The notes under the pieces were generated by a model that saw only the letters and a list, made by a program, of their open reading frames with translations, made no database searches and had not been told where the DNA came from. Shown one piece after another: positions 12,004 to 23,110 of a stretch of DNA of 64,000 nt. Location of the stretch: NCBI GenBank assembly GCA_032622095.1, contig CP136065.1:37666732-37730731 (forward strand), given 5' to 3'. Both the position numbers and the translations under genes were made by a program. The stretch's first letter is position 1. Each line of letters starts with the position of its first letter. Source of the DNA: Siphonodentalium dalli (Eukaryota > Mollusca > Scaphopoda > Gadilida > Siphonodentaliidae).

Positions 12004-12933
12004 AGCTCAACTTTACTTTGTAAAGTTTGAGCTATTGCCATGGCTTGGTATCCGTCGTGCGTGTGTGTGTGGGCGTGATTCGTCAACAATTTCCTTTAGC
12101 ACGGGCTACAGTTCGTACCTTTGGTCCGATTATTATGAAATTTGTCATGGATGTTGACATGTAGATGAGAACGAGTCATTTTGGGGTCATTCGGAAAAAA
12201 ACATGGCCACCAGCGGCCATCTTGTATTTTAAAATTCAATCCATTAGCACGGGCTACAGGCCGTACTGTTCATCTTATTGTCATGAAATTTGTCATGGAT
12301 GTTAATATTGACATGTAGATGGGAAAGAGTAATTTTGGGGTCATTTGGCCAAAAAACATGACCGCCGGCAGCCATCTTAGATTTTACTCTTTGCATGACT
12401 AAATCCTTTGACACAGGCTTCAGGTCGTACCTTTGGTCGGATCATCATAAAATTTGTCTTGGATTTTAACAATGACACGTAGATGGGAACGAGTCATTTT
12501 TGGGTCATTCGGCCAAAAAATATGACCACCAGCAGCCATCTTGGATTTTACTCTTTGTATGACTAAATCCTTTAGCACGGGTTACAGGTCGTACCTTTAG
12601 TCTGATCATCATGAAATTGGAATGTAGATAGGAACGAGTCATTTTGGGGTCATTAGGACAAAAAACATGGCCACCAGTGCAGGGCCATCTTTGATTTCAA
12701 AATTTAATCCATTAGCACGGGCCACAGGTCATACTCTTTGCCTGATCATCATGAAATTTGTCATGGATGTTAATTTTGACATGTAGATGGGAACGAGTAA
12801 TTTTAGGGTCATTCGGCCAAAAAACATGGCCGCCAGCAGCTATCTTGGATTTTACTCTTTGCATGACTAAATCCTTTAGCACGGGCTACAGGTCGTACCT
12901 TTATTCTGATCATCATAAAATTTGTTCATTACG
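12004..12933 (+). mobile_element. Hairpin-headed element with 150-164-bp monomer array, end missing
   Basis: The head at 12004-12033 is a hairpin (AGCTCAACTTTAC, loop, GTAAAGTTTGAGCT) followed by GAGCTATTGCCATGGCTTGG, a GT-rich stretch and GTCAACAATTTCCTTTAGC. About five to six forward monomers follow. The array stops near 12920 without the usual end module, so this copy is truncated on the right. Confidence 0.7.
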
Positions 12934-13308
12934 TGTACATCTGCTTTAAACTGCATACCCTGGATTATAGAAGAAAGTCGGGGTCCCAACCTCACTAAAT
13001 TAATTAAGCCAATATAGCCAGCAAATTACCCATATATCACGTTTTGACATGACTCTTGTAAAAGTAGACATTTGTAAGACTTGCTACATCAGTCGTTTGA
13101 TGTTATAAACTTGTTTAAATTGAATTAAATTAAATTAAATAAAAAAAATTTAAATCATCTAAAATCTATAAATCACATGCATGTTAATTGAATTTCCTCA
13201 TCGTGTGGTCATATGTTCTGTTTATGAGGTAATCTAACTACCATACACATTGAGATATTCATTATAAATAGAGAGGTTAATATAATAGCGGGTAACGTGA
13301 ACATCAAT
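12934..13308. other. Intergenic DNA with a fragment of the 225-bp satellite
   Basis: A short satellite piece (GTCGGGGTCCCAACCTCAC) lies at about 12975. An (ATTAA)n-type AT tract occupies about 13120-13160. Nothing else is recognised. Confidence 0.55.
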
Positions 13309-13519
13309 GTTTCTTCGCCACATATCAACAGGTAAATATACAATTTTCTGAGATGATGTGAGGCACCTGAGTGAATTTTTAAGTTTGTAAGTTTGCATTA
13401 TGCTGACAACTTTCCTTTACAATATATCAAGATTAAGCATGACAAATAAACAGCATTCGTTTAAATGCATTGCGGGGTATGGATAAAGAGCGTTTGTCCA
13501 TTTCATGTACAAGGACTTT

Positions 13520-16500
13520 AATAGAATATAGCCATCGCACAGGGGAACATTCCCTCTGTATAACTAGATATTTCCCGAGCCCCCCCCCCTTCTGGAGAAG
13601 TTGCCGAGATATTAAGAAACAAAAGACGGGGTCCCAACCTCACTAAATTTACAGAGTGCATATGCTATAGATAATATTCGATGAATCTGCCGAATTTATC
13701 ACTTGAAACGCTGGAATATTTCCACGCTGTGGGCAGAAGCTGGGCATTAATTTGATGCCACCGGAAAGAGGAGCATTCCCTCTGTGTAACTAGATATTTC
13801 CCGAACCCCTCCCTTCTGGATAAGTTGCCGACATATTAAGAAACAAAAGTTGGGGTCCCAACCTCACTAAATTTACTGAGTGCATATATGTTACAGAATA
13901 TGTTTGTTGAATCTGCCAAATTTATTACTTGAAACGCTGAGATATTTCCACTCTGTGGTAAGAACCTGGGAGTTAATTTTGATGTCATCGGAAAGAGGAA
14001 CATTCCCTCTGTATAACTAGATATCACCCGAGTCCCTCCCGACTGGATAAGTTGCCAAAATATTGAGAAACAAAAGTCGGGGTCCCATCCTCACTAAATT
14101 TAACATCAGAAATAACTCCGGTGCCCAACCTCACCTCGCAAAATGGTATATTTATCTATTAAATTCTTGATATGTTTGTAAAGAAACGCTAACAAAATTA
14201 AGAAACAATTTCTTTACAATGATAGTCAGAAATCACTCAGGTATAACCTTTCACCTCTGTGGCAGACAGCGGCAATTAACATTGTTGGTATGAGTGATTC
14301 CCAATACACTCCCGAATACACTGTGTATAAGGGATTATGGGCGCGGTATGGATGTTTATTGATAGTGTACTGATAGTCTAGACTGACAGGGGTCATATAT
14401 GGTCACATATAGCTAATGACCGCAACATGCATGCATTGTTTATTTGTAGTTTATTGCAACTGAAGTCAATGATACATTGTTGGTTATACGACACTTATTG
14501 TTGTATATTACATGTATATCCAATATATATGCTATTTAAAAGCTGTTAACCGTTTGCAAACTGCAATCATCATATCAGTCTAACTAAGCGTAACCGGGAA
14601 TTAATTTATCACTTGAGACGCTGGGATATTTCCACGCTGTGGGAAGAAACTGGGAGTTAATTTTGATGTCATCGGAAGGGGAACATTCCCTCTGTATAAC
14701 TAGATATTTCCCAAGTCCCTCCCTTCTGGATAAGTTGCAGAAATATTAAGAAACAAAAGTCAGGGTCCCAACCTCACTAAATTACAGAGTGCATCTATTA
14801 TAGATAATATCTGATGAATCTGCTGAATTTATCACTTGAAACGCTGGGATATTTCCATGCTGTGGGAAGAACCTGGGAGTTAATTTTGATGTCATCGGAA
14901 AGGGGAACATTCCCTCTGTATAACAAGATATTTCCGAGCCCCTCCCTAATGGGTAAGTTGTCGAGATATTAAGAAACAAAAGTCGGGGTCCCAACCTCAA
15001 TAAATTTACTGAGTGCATCTGTTACAGAATATGTTTGTTGAATCTGCCGAATTTATTACTTGAAACGCTGAGATATTTCCACGCTGTGGTAAGAACCTGG
15101 GAATTAATTTTGATGCTATCGGAAAGGGGAACATTCCCTCTGTATAACTAGATAATTCCCGAGCCACTCCCTTCTGGATAAGTTGCCGACATATTAAGAA
15201 ACAAAAGTTGGGCCCCCAACCTAACTAAATTTACAGAGTGCATCTGTTACAGAATATGTTTGTTGAATCTGCCGAATTTATTACTTGAAACGCTGAGATA
15301 TTTCCACGCCGTGGGAAGAACCTGGGAGTTAATTTTGATGTAATCGAAAAGAGGAACATTCCCTCTGTGTAACTAGATATTTCCTGAGCCCTCCATTCTG
15401 GATAAGTTGCCGAGATATTAAGAAACAAAAGTCGAGGTCCCAACCTCACTAAATTTACTGAGTGCATCTGTTACAGAATATGTATGTTGAATCTGCCGAA
15501 TTTATTACTTGAAACGCTGAGATATTTCCACGCTGTGGTAAGAACCTGGGAATTCATTTTGATGCCATCGGAAAGGGGAACATTCCCTCTGTGTAACTAG
15601 ATATCTCCCGAGCCCCTTCCTTCTGGATAAGTTGCCGAGATATTAAGAAACAAAAGTCGGGGTCCCAACATCACTAAATTTACAGAGTGCATCTGTTATA
15701 GTTAATATCCGATGAATCTGCCGAATTTATCACTTGAAACGCTGAGATATTTCCATGCTGTGGGCAGAACCTGGGAATTAATTTTGATTCCACCGGAAAG
15801 GGGAACATTCCCTCTGTATAACTAGATATTTTCCGAGCCCCTCCCTTCTGGATAAGTTGCTGACATATTAAGAAACAAAAGTTGGGGTCACAACCTCACT
15901 AAATTTACAGAGTGCATCTGTTACAGAATATGTTTGTTGAATCTGCCGAATTTATTACTTGAAACGCTGAGATATTTCCACATTGTGGGCGGAATCTGGG
16001 AATTAATTTTGATGTCATCGGAAAGGGGAACTTTCCCTCTGTGTAACTAGATATTTCCCGAGCCCCTCCCTTCTGGATAAGTTGCCGATATATTGAGAAA
16101 CAAAAGTCGGGGTCCCAACCTCACTAAATTACAGAGTGCATCTGTTATAGATAATATCTGATGAATCTGCAGAATTTATCACTTGAAACCCTGGGATATT
16201 TCCACGCCGTGGGAAGAACCTGGGAGTTAATTTTGATGTCATCGAAAAGAAGAACATTCCCTCTGTGTAACTAGATATTTCCCGAGCCCCTCCCTTCTGG
16301 ATAAGTTGCCAAGATATTAAGAAACAAAAGTCGAGGTCCCAACCTCACTAAATTGCAGAGTGCATCTGTTATAGATAATATCTGATGAATCTGTCGAATT
16401 TATCACTTGAAACGCTGGGATATTTACACGCTGTGGGATGAACATGGGAGTTAATTTTTATGTCATCGGAAAGGGGAACATTCCCTCTGTATAACTAGAT

Positions 16501-17480
16501 ATTTCCCGAGCCCCTCCCTAATGGATAAGTTGTCGAGATATTAAGAAACAAAAGTCGTGGGTCCCAACCTCACTAAATTTACTGAGTGTATCTGTTACAG
16601 AATATGTTTGTTGAATCTGCCGAATTTATTACTTGAAACGCTGAGATATTTCCACGCTGTGGTAAGAACCTGGGAATTCATTTTGATGCCATCGGAAAGG
16701 GGAACATTCCCTCTGTGTAACTAGATATCTCCCGAGCCCCTTCCTTCTGGATAAGTTGCCGAGATATTAAGAAACAAAAGTCGGGGTCCCAACCTCACTA
16801 AATTTACAGAGTGCATCTGTTATAGTTAATATCCGATGAATCTGCCGAATTTATCACTTGAAACGCTGAGATATTTCCATGCTGTGGGCAGAACCTGGGA
16901 GTTAATTTTGATGTCATCGAAAAGGGGAACATTCCCTCTGTATAACTAGATATTTCCCGAGCCCCTTCCTTCTGGATAAGTTGCCGACATATTAAGAAAC
17001 AAAAGTTGGGGTCACAACCTCACTAAATTTACAGAGTGCATCTGTTACAGAATATGTTTGTTGAATCTGCCGAATTTATTACTTGAAACGCTGAGATATT
17101 TCCACGTTGTGGGAAGAATCTGGGAATTAATTTTGATGTCATCGGAAAGGGGAACATTCCCTCTGTGTAACTAGATATTTCCCGAGCCCCTCCCTTCTGG
17201 ATAAGTTGCCGATATATTGAGAAACAAAAGTCGGGGTCCCAACCTCACTAAATTACAGAGTGCATCTGTTATAGATAATATCCGATGAATCTGCATAATT
17301 TATCACTTGAAACGCTGGGATATTTCCACGCCGTGGGAAGAACCTGGGAGTTAATTTTGATGTCATCGAAAAGGGGAACATTCCCTCTGTGTAACTAGAT
17401 ATTTCCCGAGCCCCTCCCTTATGGATAAGTTGCCGATATATTGAGAAACAAAAGTCGAGTCCCAACCTCACTAAATTACA
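13520..17480 (+). repeat. 225-bp satellite array
   Basis: Monomers are anchored on GAAACGCTG or a close variant at 13704, 13931, 14614, 14838, 15062, 15287, 15511, 15735, 15961, 16184, 16409, 16634, 16860, 17084 and 17309, a spacing of 223-227 bp apart from the module interruption. Landmarks are GGGGAACATTCCCTCTGT, TAACTAGATATTTCCCGAGC and GGGGTCCCAACCTCACTAAA. Two monomer types differ around TGTTACAGAATATG versus TGTTATAGATAATAT. Minus-strand frames of 63-78 codons arise from the monomer and are not genes. Confidence 0.93.
14106..14595 (+). repeat. 470-bp module, first copy
   Basis: The segment runs from about the TATATTTATCTATTAAATTC region to CAGTCTAACTAAGCGTA. It recurs in the same orientation at 17720-18180 with perhaps 8-10 percent difference. 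Shared landmarks include CTGTGGCAGACAGCGGCAAT and TAGTCTAGACTGACAGGGGT. Both copies end at the same AACTAAGCGTA, after which the flanks differ, so this is a real terminus. No open frame is present. Confidence 0.8.
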
Positions 17481-17483
17481 GAG

Positions 17484-17718
17484 TTCCCCTTTCCGATGGT
17501 ATCAAAATTAATTCCCAGCTTCTGTCCACAGCGTGGAAATATTCCAGGGTTTCAAGTGATAAATTCGGCAGATTCATCGAATATTATTTATTGCATATGC
17601 ACTCTGTAAATTTAGTGAGATTGGGACCCTGTCTTTTGTTTCTTAATATCTCGGCAACTTCTCCAGAAGGGTGAGCTCGGGAAATATCTAGTTACACAGA
17701 GGGAATGTTCCCCTTTCA
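17484..17718 (-). repeat. Inverted 225-bp satellite monomer
   Basis: One monomer is turned around: it reads CACTCTGTAAATTTAGTGAG and GGGAATGTTCCCCTTTC, the complement of the array. It abuts the last direct monomer at about 17483. Confidence 0.85.
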
Positions 17719-17719
17719 C

Positions 17720-18180
17720 TCAGGTGCCTTACATCATCTCGGAAAATTGTATATTTACCTGTTGATATGTGGCGAAGAAACGCTATAAAAATTAATTAAC
17801 AATTTCTTTACAATGATAGTTAGAAATCACTCGGGTTTAACCTTTCACCTCTGTGGCAGACAGCGGCAATTAACATTGCTGGTATGTGTGATTCCCAATA
17901 CACTCCCGAATACACTGTGTATTAGGGGATTATGGGTGGATGTTTATTGATAGTGTATTGATAGTCTAGACTGACAGGGGTCATATATGGCCGCATGTAG
18001 CTAATGACTGCAACATGCATGCATTGTTTATTTGTAGTTTATCGCAACTGAAATCTATGATACATTGTTGGTTATACAACAATTATTGTTGTATATTAAA
18101 TGTATAGCCAATATATATGCTATTTAAAAGCTGTTAACCGTTTGCAAACTGCAATCATCATATCAGTCTAACTAAGCGTA
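17720..18180 (+). repeat. 470-bp module, second copy
   Basis: This is a direct copy of 14106-14595, including the CAGACAGCGGCAATTAACAT region and the AACTAAGCGTA terminus. Its left part also forms the right arm of the inverted repeat bounding the block. Confidence 0.8.
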
Positions 18181-18885
18181 TTGTCGGGGTTAAGCCATGC
18201 TAGTCTTGAAACAATTTTCCTGGCGTGCACCTGAATATTCAGTGTATACGTAAAACCGTCATCTTGTTTGTGTGTTATCGTATTGGGAGAGGAGCTTTAT
18301 AAGTTGCAAAACTTGTGTCCAAATCCCTTTCGTATTTTTTGTAAATAAAATTTGTTTCAAGTCAAGTATTCAGTGTACTCTACCCGACCGCTCAATGCAT
18401 GCTTTGACGAAATATTTGATAACAGAACAGGGTCTTGACCTTCAAGTTCGCGTGTTTGAATTTTTATATAGCTTATAAAAGCAACTAGAAAAGACATTAG
18501 TCGATGAATTGTCCAAAGTTTCCAACTACAACTTTTACATATTCACTAGCCTATATATACCGACGACTGTAAGATAAGCAAATATCATATAAAGAGACAT
18601 GAATATCGATATGCAACCTCAAACAAACCTGCATGAAGTTTCAATGCACCAGACAGGACTACTCCTACACATGCACACACTCAAGTCTATTAGATTGATG
18701 AAGTATTAGTGTAAAACACAGACCCAGGGTGTGGACTCAGGGGTTCCAAACTGCACCTAGCATTTGCTGCGTTTGCATTGATTTGTTTCACAGTAATAAA
18801 ACCCCATTGGAACTGATATTATGACCCACACCAGCTCAGAACATTTGGTGAGGTACCCCCGAATCATTTTTTAAAGCCAGTGTAC
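18181..18885. other. Unassigned intergenic DNA
   Basis: I see no gene, RNA or repeat relationship here. A 68-codon frame at 18272-18478 has no recognisable motif. Confidence 0.5.
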
Positions 18886-20147
18886 ACGTAATATGATGAA
18901 TGTTAATAATGACATGTAGTTGGGAACGAGTCATTTTGGGGTCATTCGGCCAAAAAACATGGCCACCAGCAGCCATCTTGGATTTTACTCTTTGTATGAC
19001 TAAATCCTTTAGCACAGGCTAAAGGTCGTACCTTTATTATGATCATCATAAAATTTGTCATGAATGTTAATAATGACATGTAGATGGGAATGAGTCATTT
19101 TGGGGTCATTCGGACGAAAAACATGGCCGCCAGCGGCCATCTTGGATTTAAAAATTTAATCCATTACCACGTGCCACAGGTCGTACTGTTTGTCTGATCA
19201 TCATGAAATTTGTCATGGATGATAATATTGACATGTAGATGGGAACGAGTAATTTTGGGGTCATTCGGCCAAAAAACATGGCCGCCAGCAGCCATCTTGG
19301 ATTTTACTCTTTGCATGACTAAATCGTTTAGCGCGAGCTACAGGTCGTACCTTTGGTGTAATCTGTATGAAATTTGTCATGAATGTTGACATTGTCATGT
19401 AGATGGGAACGAGTCATTTTGGGGTCATTTGGTCAAAAAACATGGCCGCTGGTGGCCATCTTGGATTTAAAAATTCAATCCATTGGCGCGGGCTACAGGT
19501 CGTAATGTTCGTCTGATCATCATTAAATTTGTCATGGATGTTAATATTGATATGTAGATGGGAACGAGTCATTTTGGTGTCATTCGTCAAAAAAATATGG
19601 CCACCAATTTCCATTTTAGATTTTACTCTTTGTATGACTAAATATTTCTACAAAATTCATTAGCATGTGTTATAGACCGATATGTTTGTTTGATCTTCAT
19701 GAATTTTTTCATGGATGTTGACATGTAGATGGGAACGAGTTATTTTGGGGTGATTCCCAAAAAAATTGGTTACTGGTGGCCATTCTAGAATTTAATCTTT
19801 ACATCATTAAATACTTTGGCAAACCCTACAGACCACATCCCTGATCTGATCATTATGAAATTTATCATGAATGTTGATATTGACATGTAGATGAGAACGA
19901 GTCATTTTGGGGGTCATTCAGCCAAAAGACATGGCCGCTGGTGAACATCATGGATTTCAAAATTTATTCAGTTAACGTGGTTACAGGCTGTACTGTTTGT
20001 TTGATCATCATAAAAATTATCATGGATGTCGACATTGAGATGAAGATGGGAACGAGTCATTTTAGGGTCATTCGGTCAAAAAACATGGCCACCACGGCCA
20101 TCTTGCATTTACTATTAGGATCACTAAATCCTTTGACACACCCTTTA
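18886..20147 (+). repeat. Forward array of 150-164-bp monomers
   Basis: About eight monomers of the family found at 8.56-10.37 kb. Two subtypes alternate: GCCGCCAGCAGCCATCTTGG followed by TTTTACTCTTT, and GCCGCTGGTGGCCATCTTGG followed by ATTTAAAAATTC or ATTTCAAAATT. The rightmost monomers (19650-20147) are the most diverged. Confidence 0.85.
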
Positions 20148-20149
20148 TT

Positions 20150-21803
20150 AGCTCAACTTACTTTTGTAAGTTTGAGCTATTGCCATGGCTTGGTGTCCTT
20201 CGTCCGTGTGTCCGTCAACAATTTCCTTTGTCGCGGGCAAATGTTGACATTGACATGTAGATGGGAACGAGTCATTTTGGGGTCAGTGGGCCAAAAAACA
20301 TGGCCGTCAGCAGCCATCTTGGATTTTACTCTTTGCATGACTAAATCATTTGGCGCAGGCTACAGGTCGTAGTTTTGATCGGAACTTCATGAAATTTGTC
20401 ATGAAAGTTAACATTGACATGTAGATGGGAACGATTCATTTTGGGGTCATTCGGCCAAAAAACATGGTCACTGGTGGCCATTTTGGATTTCAAAATTCAA
20501 TCCATTGGCGCGGGCTACAGGTCGTACTGTTCGTCTGATCATTATGAAGTTTGTCATGGATGTTAATATTGACATGTAGATGGGAACGAGTGATTTTGGG
20601 GTTGTTCAGCCAAAAAACATGGCCGCCAGCAGCCATCATGGATTTTACTCTTTGCATGACTAAATCATTTGGCGCGGGCTACAGGTCGTACCTATGGTCT
20701 GATCTTTATGAATTTTGTCATGAATGTTGACATTGACATGTAGATGGGAACGAGTCATTTTGGGGTCATTCGGCCAAAAAACATGGCCGCTGGTGGCCAT
20801 TTTGGATTTCAAAATTCAATCCATTGGCGCGGGCTACATGTCGTGCTGTTCGTCGGATCATCATGAAATTTGTCATGGATGTTAATATTGACATGTAGAA
20901 CAAGTGATTTTGGGGTCGTTCAGCCAAAAAACATGGCCGCCAGCAGCCATCTTGGATTTTACTCTTTCAATGACTAAATCCTTTGGCGCGGGTTACAGGT
21001 CGTACCTTTGGTCTGACCTTTATGAAATTTGTCATGAATATCGATATTGACATGTATATGGGAACGAGTCATTTTGGGGTCATATGGCCAAAAAAATGGC
21101 CGCTGGCAGCCATGTTGGATTTAAAAATTCAATCCATTGGCACGGGCTACAGGTCGTACTGTTTGTCTCATCATCATGATATTTATCATAGATGTTAATA
21201 TTAACATGTAGATGGGAACGAGTCATTTTGGGGTCTTTTGGCCAAAAAATGTGTCCGCCAGCAGCCATATTGGATTTTACTCTTTGCATGAATAAATCCT
21301 TTGGTGCGGGCTACAGGTCGTAGCTTTGGTCGGAACTTCAAGAAATTTGTCATGTATGTTAACAATGACATGTAGATGGGGAAACGAGTCATTTTCGGGT
21401 CGTTCAGCCGAAAAACATGGCCGCCAGCAGCCATCTTGGATTGTACTCTTTGCATGACTAAATCCATTGGCACAGGCTACAGGTCATACCTTTGATCAGA
21501 TCATTATGAGATTTGTGAAGGCTGTAGATGGGAACAAGTCATTTTGGGGTAATTCGGAAAAAAACATGGCTGCCGGTGGCCATTTTAGAATTTACTCTTT
21601 GCATCAATAAATCATTTGGCACACCATAATCGCCACATCCCTGATCCGATCATTATGAAACCTGTTATGAATGTTGATATTTAATGTACATCTAGTCTTA
21701 CTTAGACATTTCAATTAGCACTTTTCCTATTCCTCCATTTACTGTCGACCATTAAATTATTCCCCTACCTAAGTTGAGCTACAGTGTCATTGACACTTTC
21801 ATT
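20150..21803 (+). mobile_element. Complete hairpin-headed element with alternating monomer array
   Basis: The head hairpin at 20150-20178 (AGCTCAACTTAC, loop, GTAAGTTTGAGCT) is followed by GAGCTATTGCCATGGCTTGG and CGTCCGTGTGTCCGTCAACA. About nine monomers alternating between the two subtypes follow, then the end module 21704-21803 containing AAGTTGAGCTACAGTGTCAT. AGCTCAACTTA at the left is inverted as TAAGTTGAGCT at the right, so this copy appears whole. It encodes no protein and must be non-autonomous if mobile. The 143-codon frame at 19941-20372 crosses its left edge and is incidental. Confidence 0.72.
21704..21803 (+). repeat. End module, second copy
   Basis: Same segment as 9104-9203, close by eye across its whole length (TCCATTTACTGT, ATTATTCCCCTACC, AAGTTGAGCTACAGTGTCAT). 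It forms the right end of the element starting at 20150. Confidence 0.8.
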
Positions 21804-21808
21804 GATAA

Positions 21809-21946
21809 AGATACTTCCAAGCACCACACACCAAATCAAGACTTGATCTTATTTTCACATACATGACAGATGTTCTGACAACAGTAATACAGTGTCCATG
21901 GTCTGATCACAAATGACTTGTTGCTGCTATTCCTGTCCTTGCCATC
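21809..21946 (+). pseudogene. Decayed endonuclease fragment of a non-LTR retrotransposon
   Basis: In the frame starting at 21806 the translation contains SRLDLIFTYMTDVL, then VIQCPWSDHK, a stop at 21914-21916, and LVAAIPVLAI in the same frame to a stop at 21947-21949. The spacing of S-R-L-D-x-I-F and S-D-H matches the C-terminal half of apurinic-type endonuclease domains of non-LTR retrotransposons, where the final S-D-H holds catalytic residues. The ORF upstream and the reverse transcriptase are absent. The fragment lies between two end modules of the monomer family, so it may have been captured by that element. The reading is short, and chance similarity is possible. Confidence 0.42.
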
Positions 21947-22047
21947 TAGTTAACATTGTTCATTCGTATACATTATCATTCCATTTCTACTTCTACCAAT
22001 ACGACTATTGTTTTGGTCTCACTTCACATGTACATCTTGTCATACTT

Positions 22048-22148
22048 AGACATTTCCATTAGCACCTTTCCTAATTCCTCCATTTACTGTCAACCATTAA
22101 ATTATTCCCCTACCTAAGTTGAGCTACAGTGTTATTGACACTTTCATT
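22048..22148 (+). repeat. End module, third copy
   Basis: Same segment as 9104-9203 and 21704-21803. With the second copy it brackets the endonuclease fragment at 21809-21946. Confidence 0.8.
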
Positions 22149-22381
22149 AGTACATGTATGTTGTTTGTGCTGGGTTAAAGTACCTATTCCCACTGAAAAA
22201 TTAGTTTGAGGTGAAACCATAAATGCACTGGATTTCATCCAGATAAATAATAGAACATTCCAGTGTACACTTTTAAAACTGAGGGCAAAAATCTATTTAG
22301 TACAGAAATTGTTAACCCGTTGAACCCCTACCCTAGATATTGGGTGATTTACGCATTTTTCAAGAGACAAACTAAACTTAT
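22149..22381. other. Intergenic DNA with a dispersed repeat piece
   Basis: The part at about 22245-22320 (CATTCCAGTGTACACTTTTA...) resembles 55785-55850. No gene is seen. Confidence 0.5.
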
Positions 22382-23090
22382 TATACCCTCCGCAACGAAG
22401 TTAGGGGGTATACTGGAGTCAGCTCATCCGTCCGCCATCCGTCGTCCGTCGAGCCGTGGACACAAATTTGTCAGGAGTTTTTGTCAGTCTTGAAACTTGG
22501 TACAGGCATCAACCACCATGGGCACCTGCGCACTTGCGTTTATGACGTCTGTCGGACTTCTTTTGATGGAGTTATTCCCTCTTTTTGAAACATGTATAAT
22601 TTTTATACCCCCCCCCCGCAACGAAGTTAGGGGGGGGTGTATACTGGAGTCAGCTTATTCGTCCGTCCATCTGGCCGGGGACACAAATTTGTCCGGAGTT
22701 TTTCTCAGTTGTTTTTAGATCAATTTCCGTGAAACTTGGCACAGACATCATTAACCACCATGGGAACCTGTGCACGTGCAATTATGACATCTGTTGGATT
22801 TTATTTGTGGAGTTATCCACCCTTTTTCGACTTATAAATTTTTTCGCAACATGTATAATTTAGTCCGAGCTTTTATTCATACATTTTTAGGTTTGAATTC
22901 TTTTAAAACTTGGCACAGATATTTAGTACCATGGGAACCTGTGCACCTCCAATTATGACGTCTGTCCGACATTTTTTGGTGGAGTTATCCTCCTTTTTCA
23001 ACTTAGAAATATTTTTGCAACATGCATAATTTTGTTCGAGCTTTTATTCCTACATTTATAGGTCAATGTTTTTTTTAACTTGGCACTGAT
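22382..23090 (+). repeat. Hairpin-headed repeat (GCAACGAAG family), left part
   Basis: Two heads lie 220 bp apart, at 22382-22411 and about 22602-22642. Each is a hairpin in which TATACCC(C)n pairs with (G)nGGTATA around CGCAACGAAGTTAG. CCGTCC-rich sequence and a body follow; the body unit (ACTTGGCACAGA..., CATGGGAACCTGTGCAC, TATGACGTCTGT, GGAGTTATCC) is repeated three times at 180-220-bp spacing. The LINE at 23090-26255 interrupts the last body unit, which resumes at about 26255. Confidence 0.75.
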
Positions 23091-23110
23091 AGGATAGGAT
23101 AGGATATTTT
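23085..23110 (-). repeat. Short tandem tail at the LINE 3' end
   Basis: GATAGGATAGGATAGGATAT on the plus strand is a five-base tandem repeat located exactly where the LINE sequence meets the flanking GCAACGAAG repeat. On the LINE strand it follows TTGCAAATAAAATATCC. Short tandem tails in place of poly(A) are known in CR1/Jockey-group LINEs. Confidence 0.65.

Larger units (their letters stand above)
13309..18180. repeat. Composite satellite block bounded by inverted repeats
   Basis: A segment of about 65 bp at 13309-13374 (TTCTTCGCCACATATCAACA, then GGTAAATATACAATTTTC) is repeated inverted at about 17717-17780. Between them lie satellite monomers, a 470-bp module (14106-14595), the main satellite array, and one inverted monomer. 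A second 470-bp module follows at 17720-18180. The order satellite-module-satellite-module, with matching ends, suggests a mobile or amplifying unit and not random accumulation. Confidence 0.7.

Noticed and set aside
13520-17480. Regular direct repeats resembling a CRISPR array
   Set aside because: Units are 225 bp and contiguous with no unique spacers; the genome is eukaryotic and no cas genes are present.
13836-17674. Frames such as FPMTSKLTPRFFPQ...IPAFQVINSADS as a repeat protein
   Set aside because: They are translations of the 225-bp satellite, which is not a multiple required to keep phase (223-227 bp), and each frame ends within about one monomer.
14106-18180. LTR retrotransposon suggested by 470-bp direct repeats flanking an interior
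   Set aside because: The module lacks TG...CA ends, there is no primer-binding site or polypurine tract, and the interior is satellite without gag or pol.
19941-20372. 143-codon plus-strand frame
   Set aside because: It starts in one diverged monomer, crosses an element head and ends in another monomer. It has no domain and is explained by the repeat.
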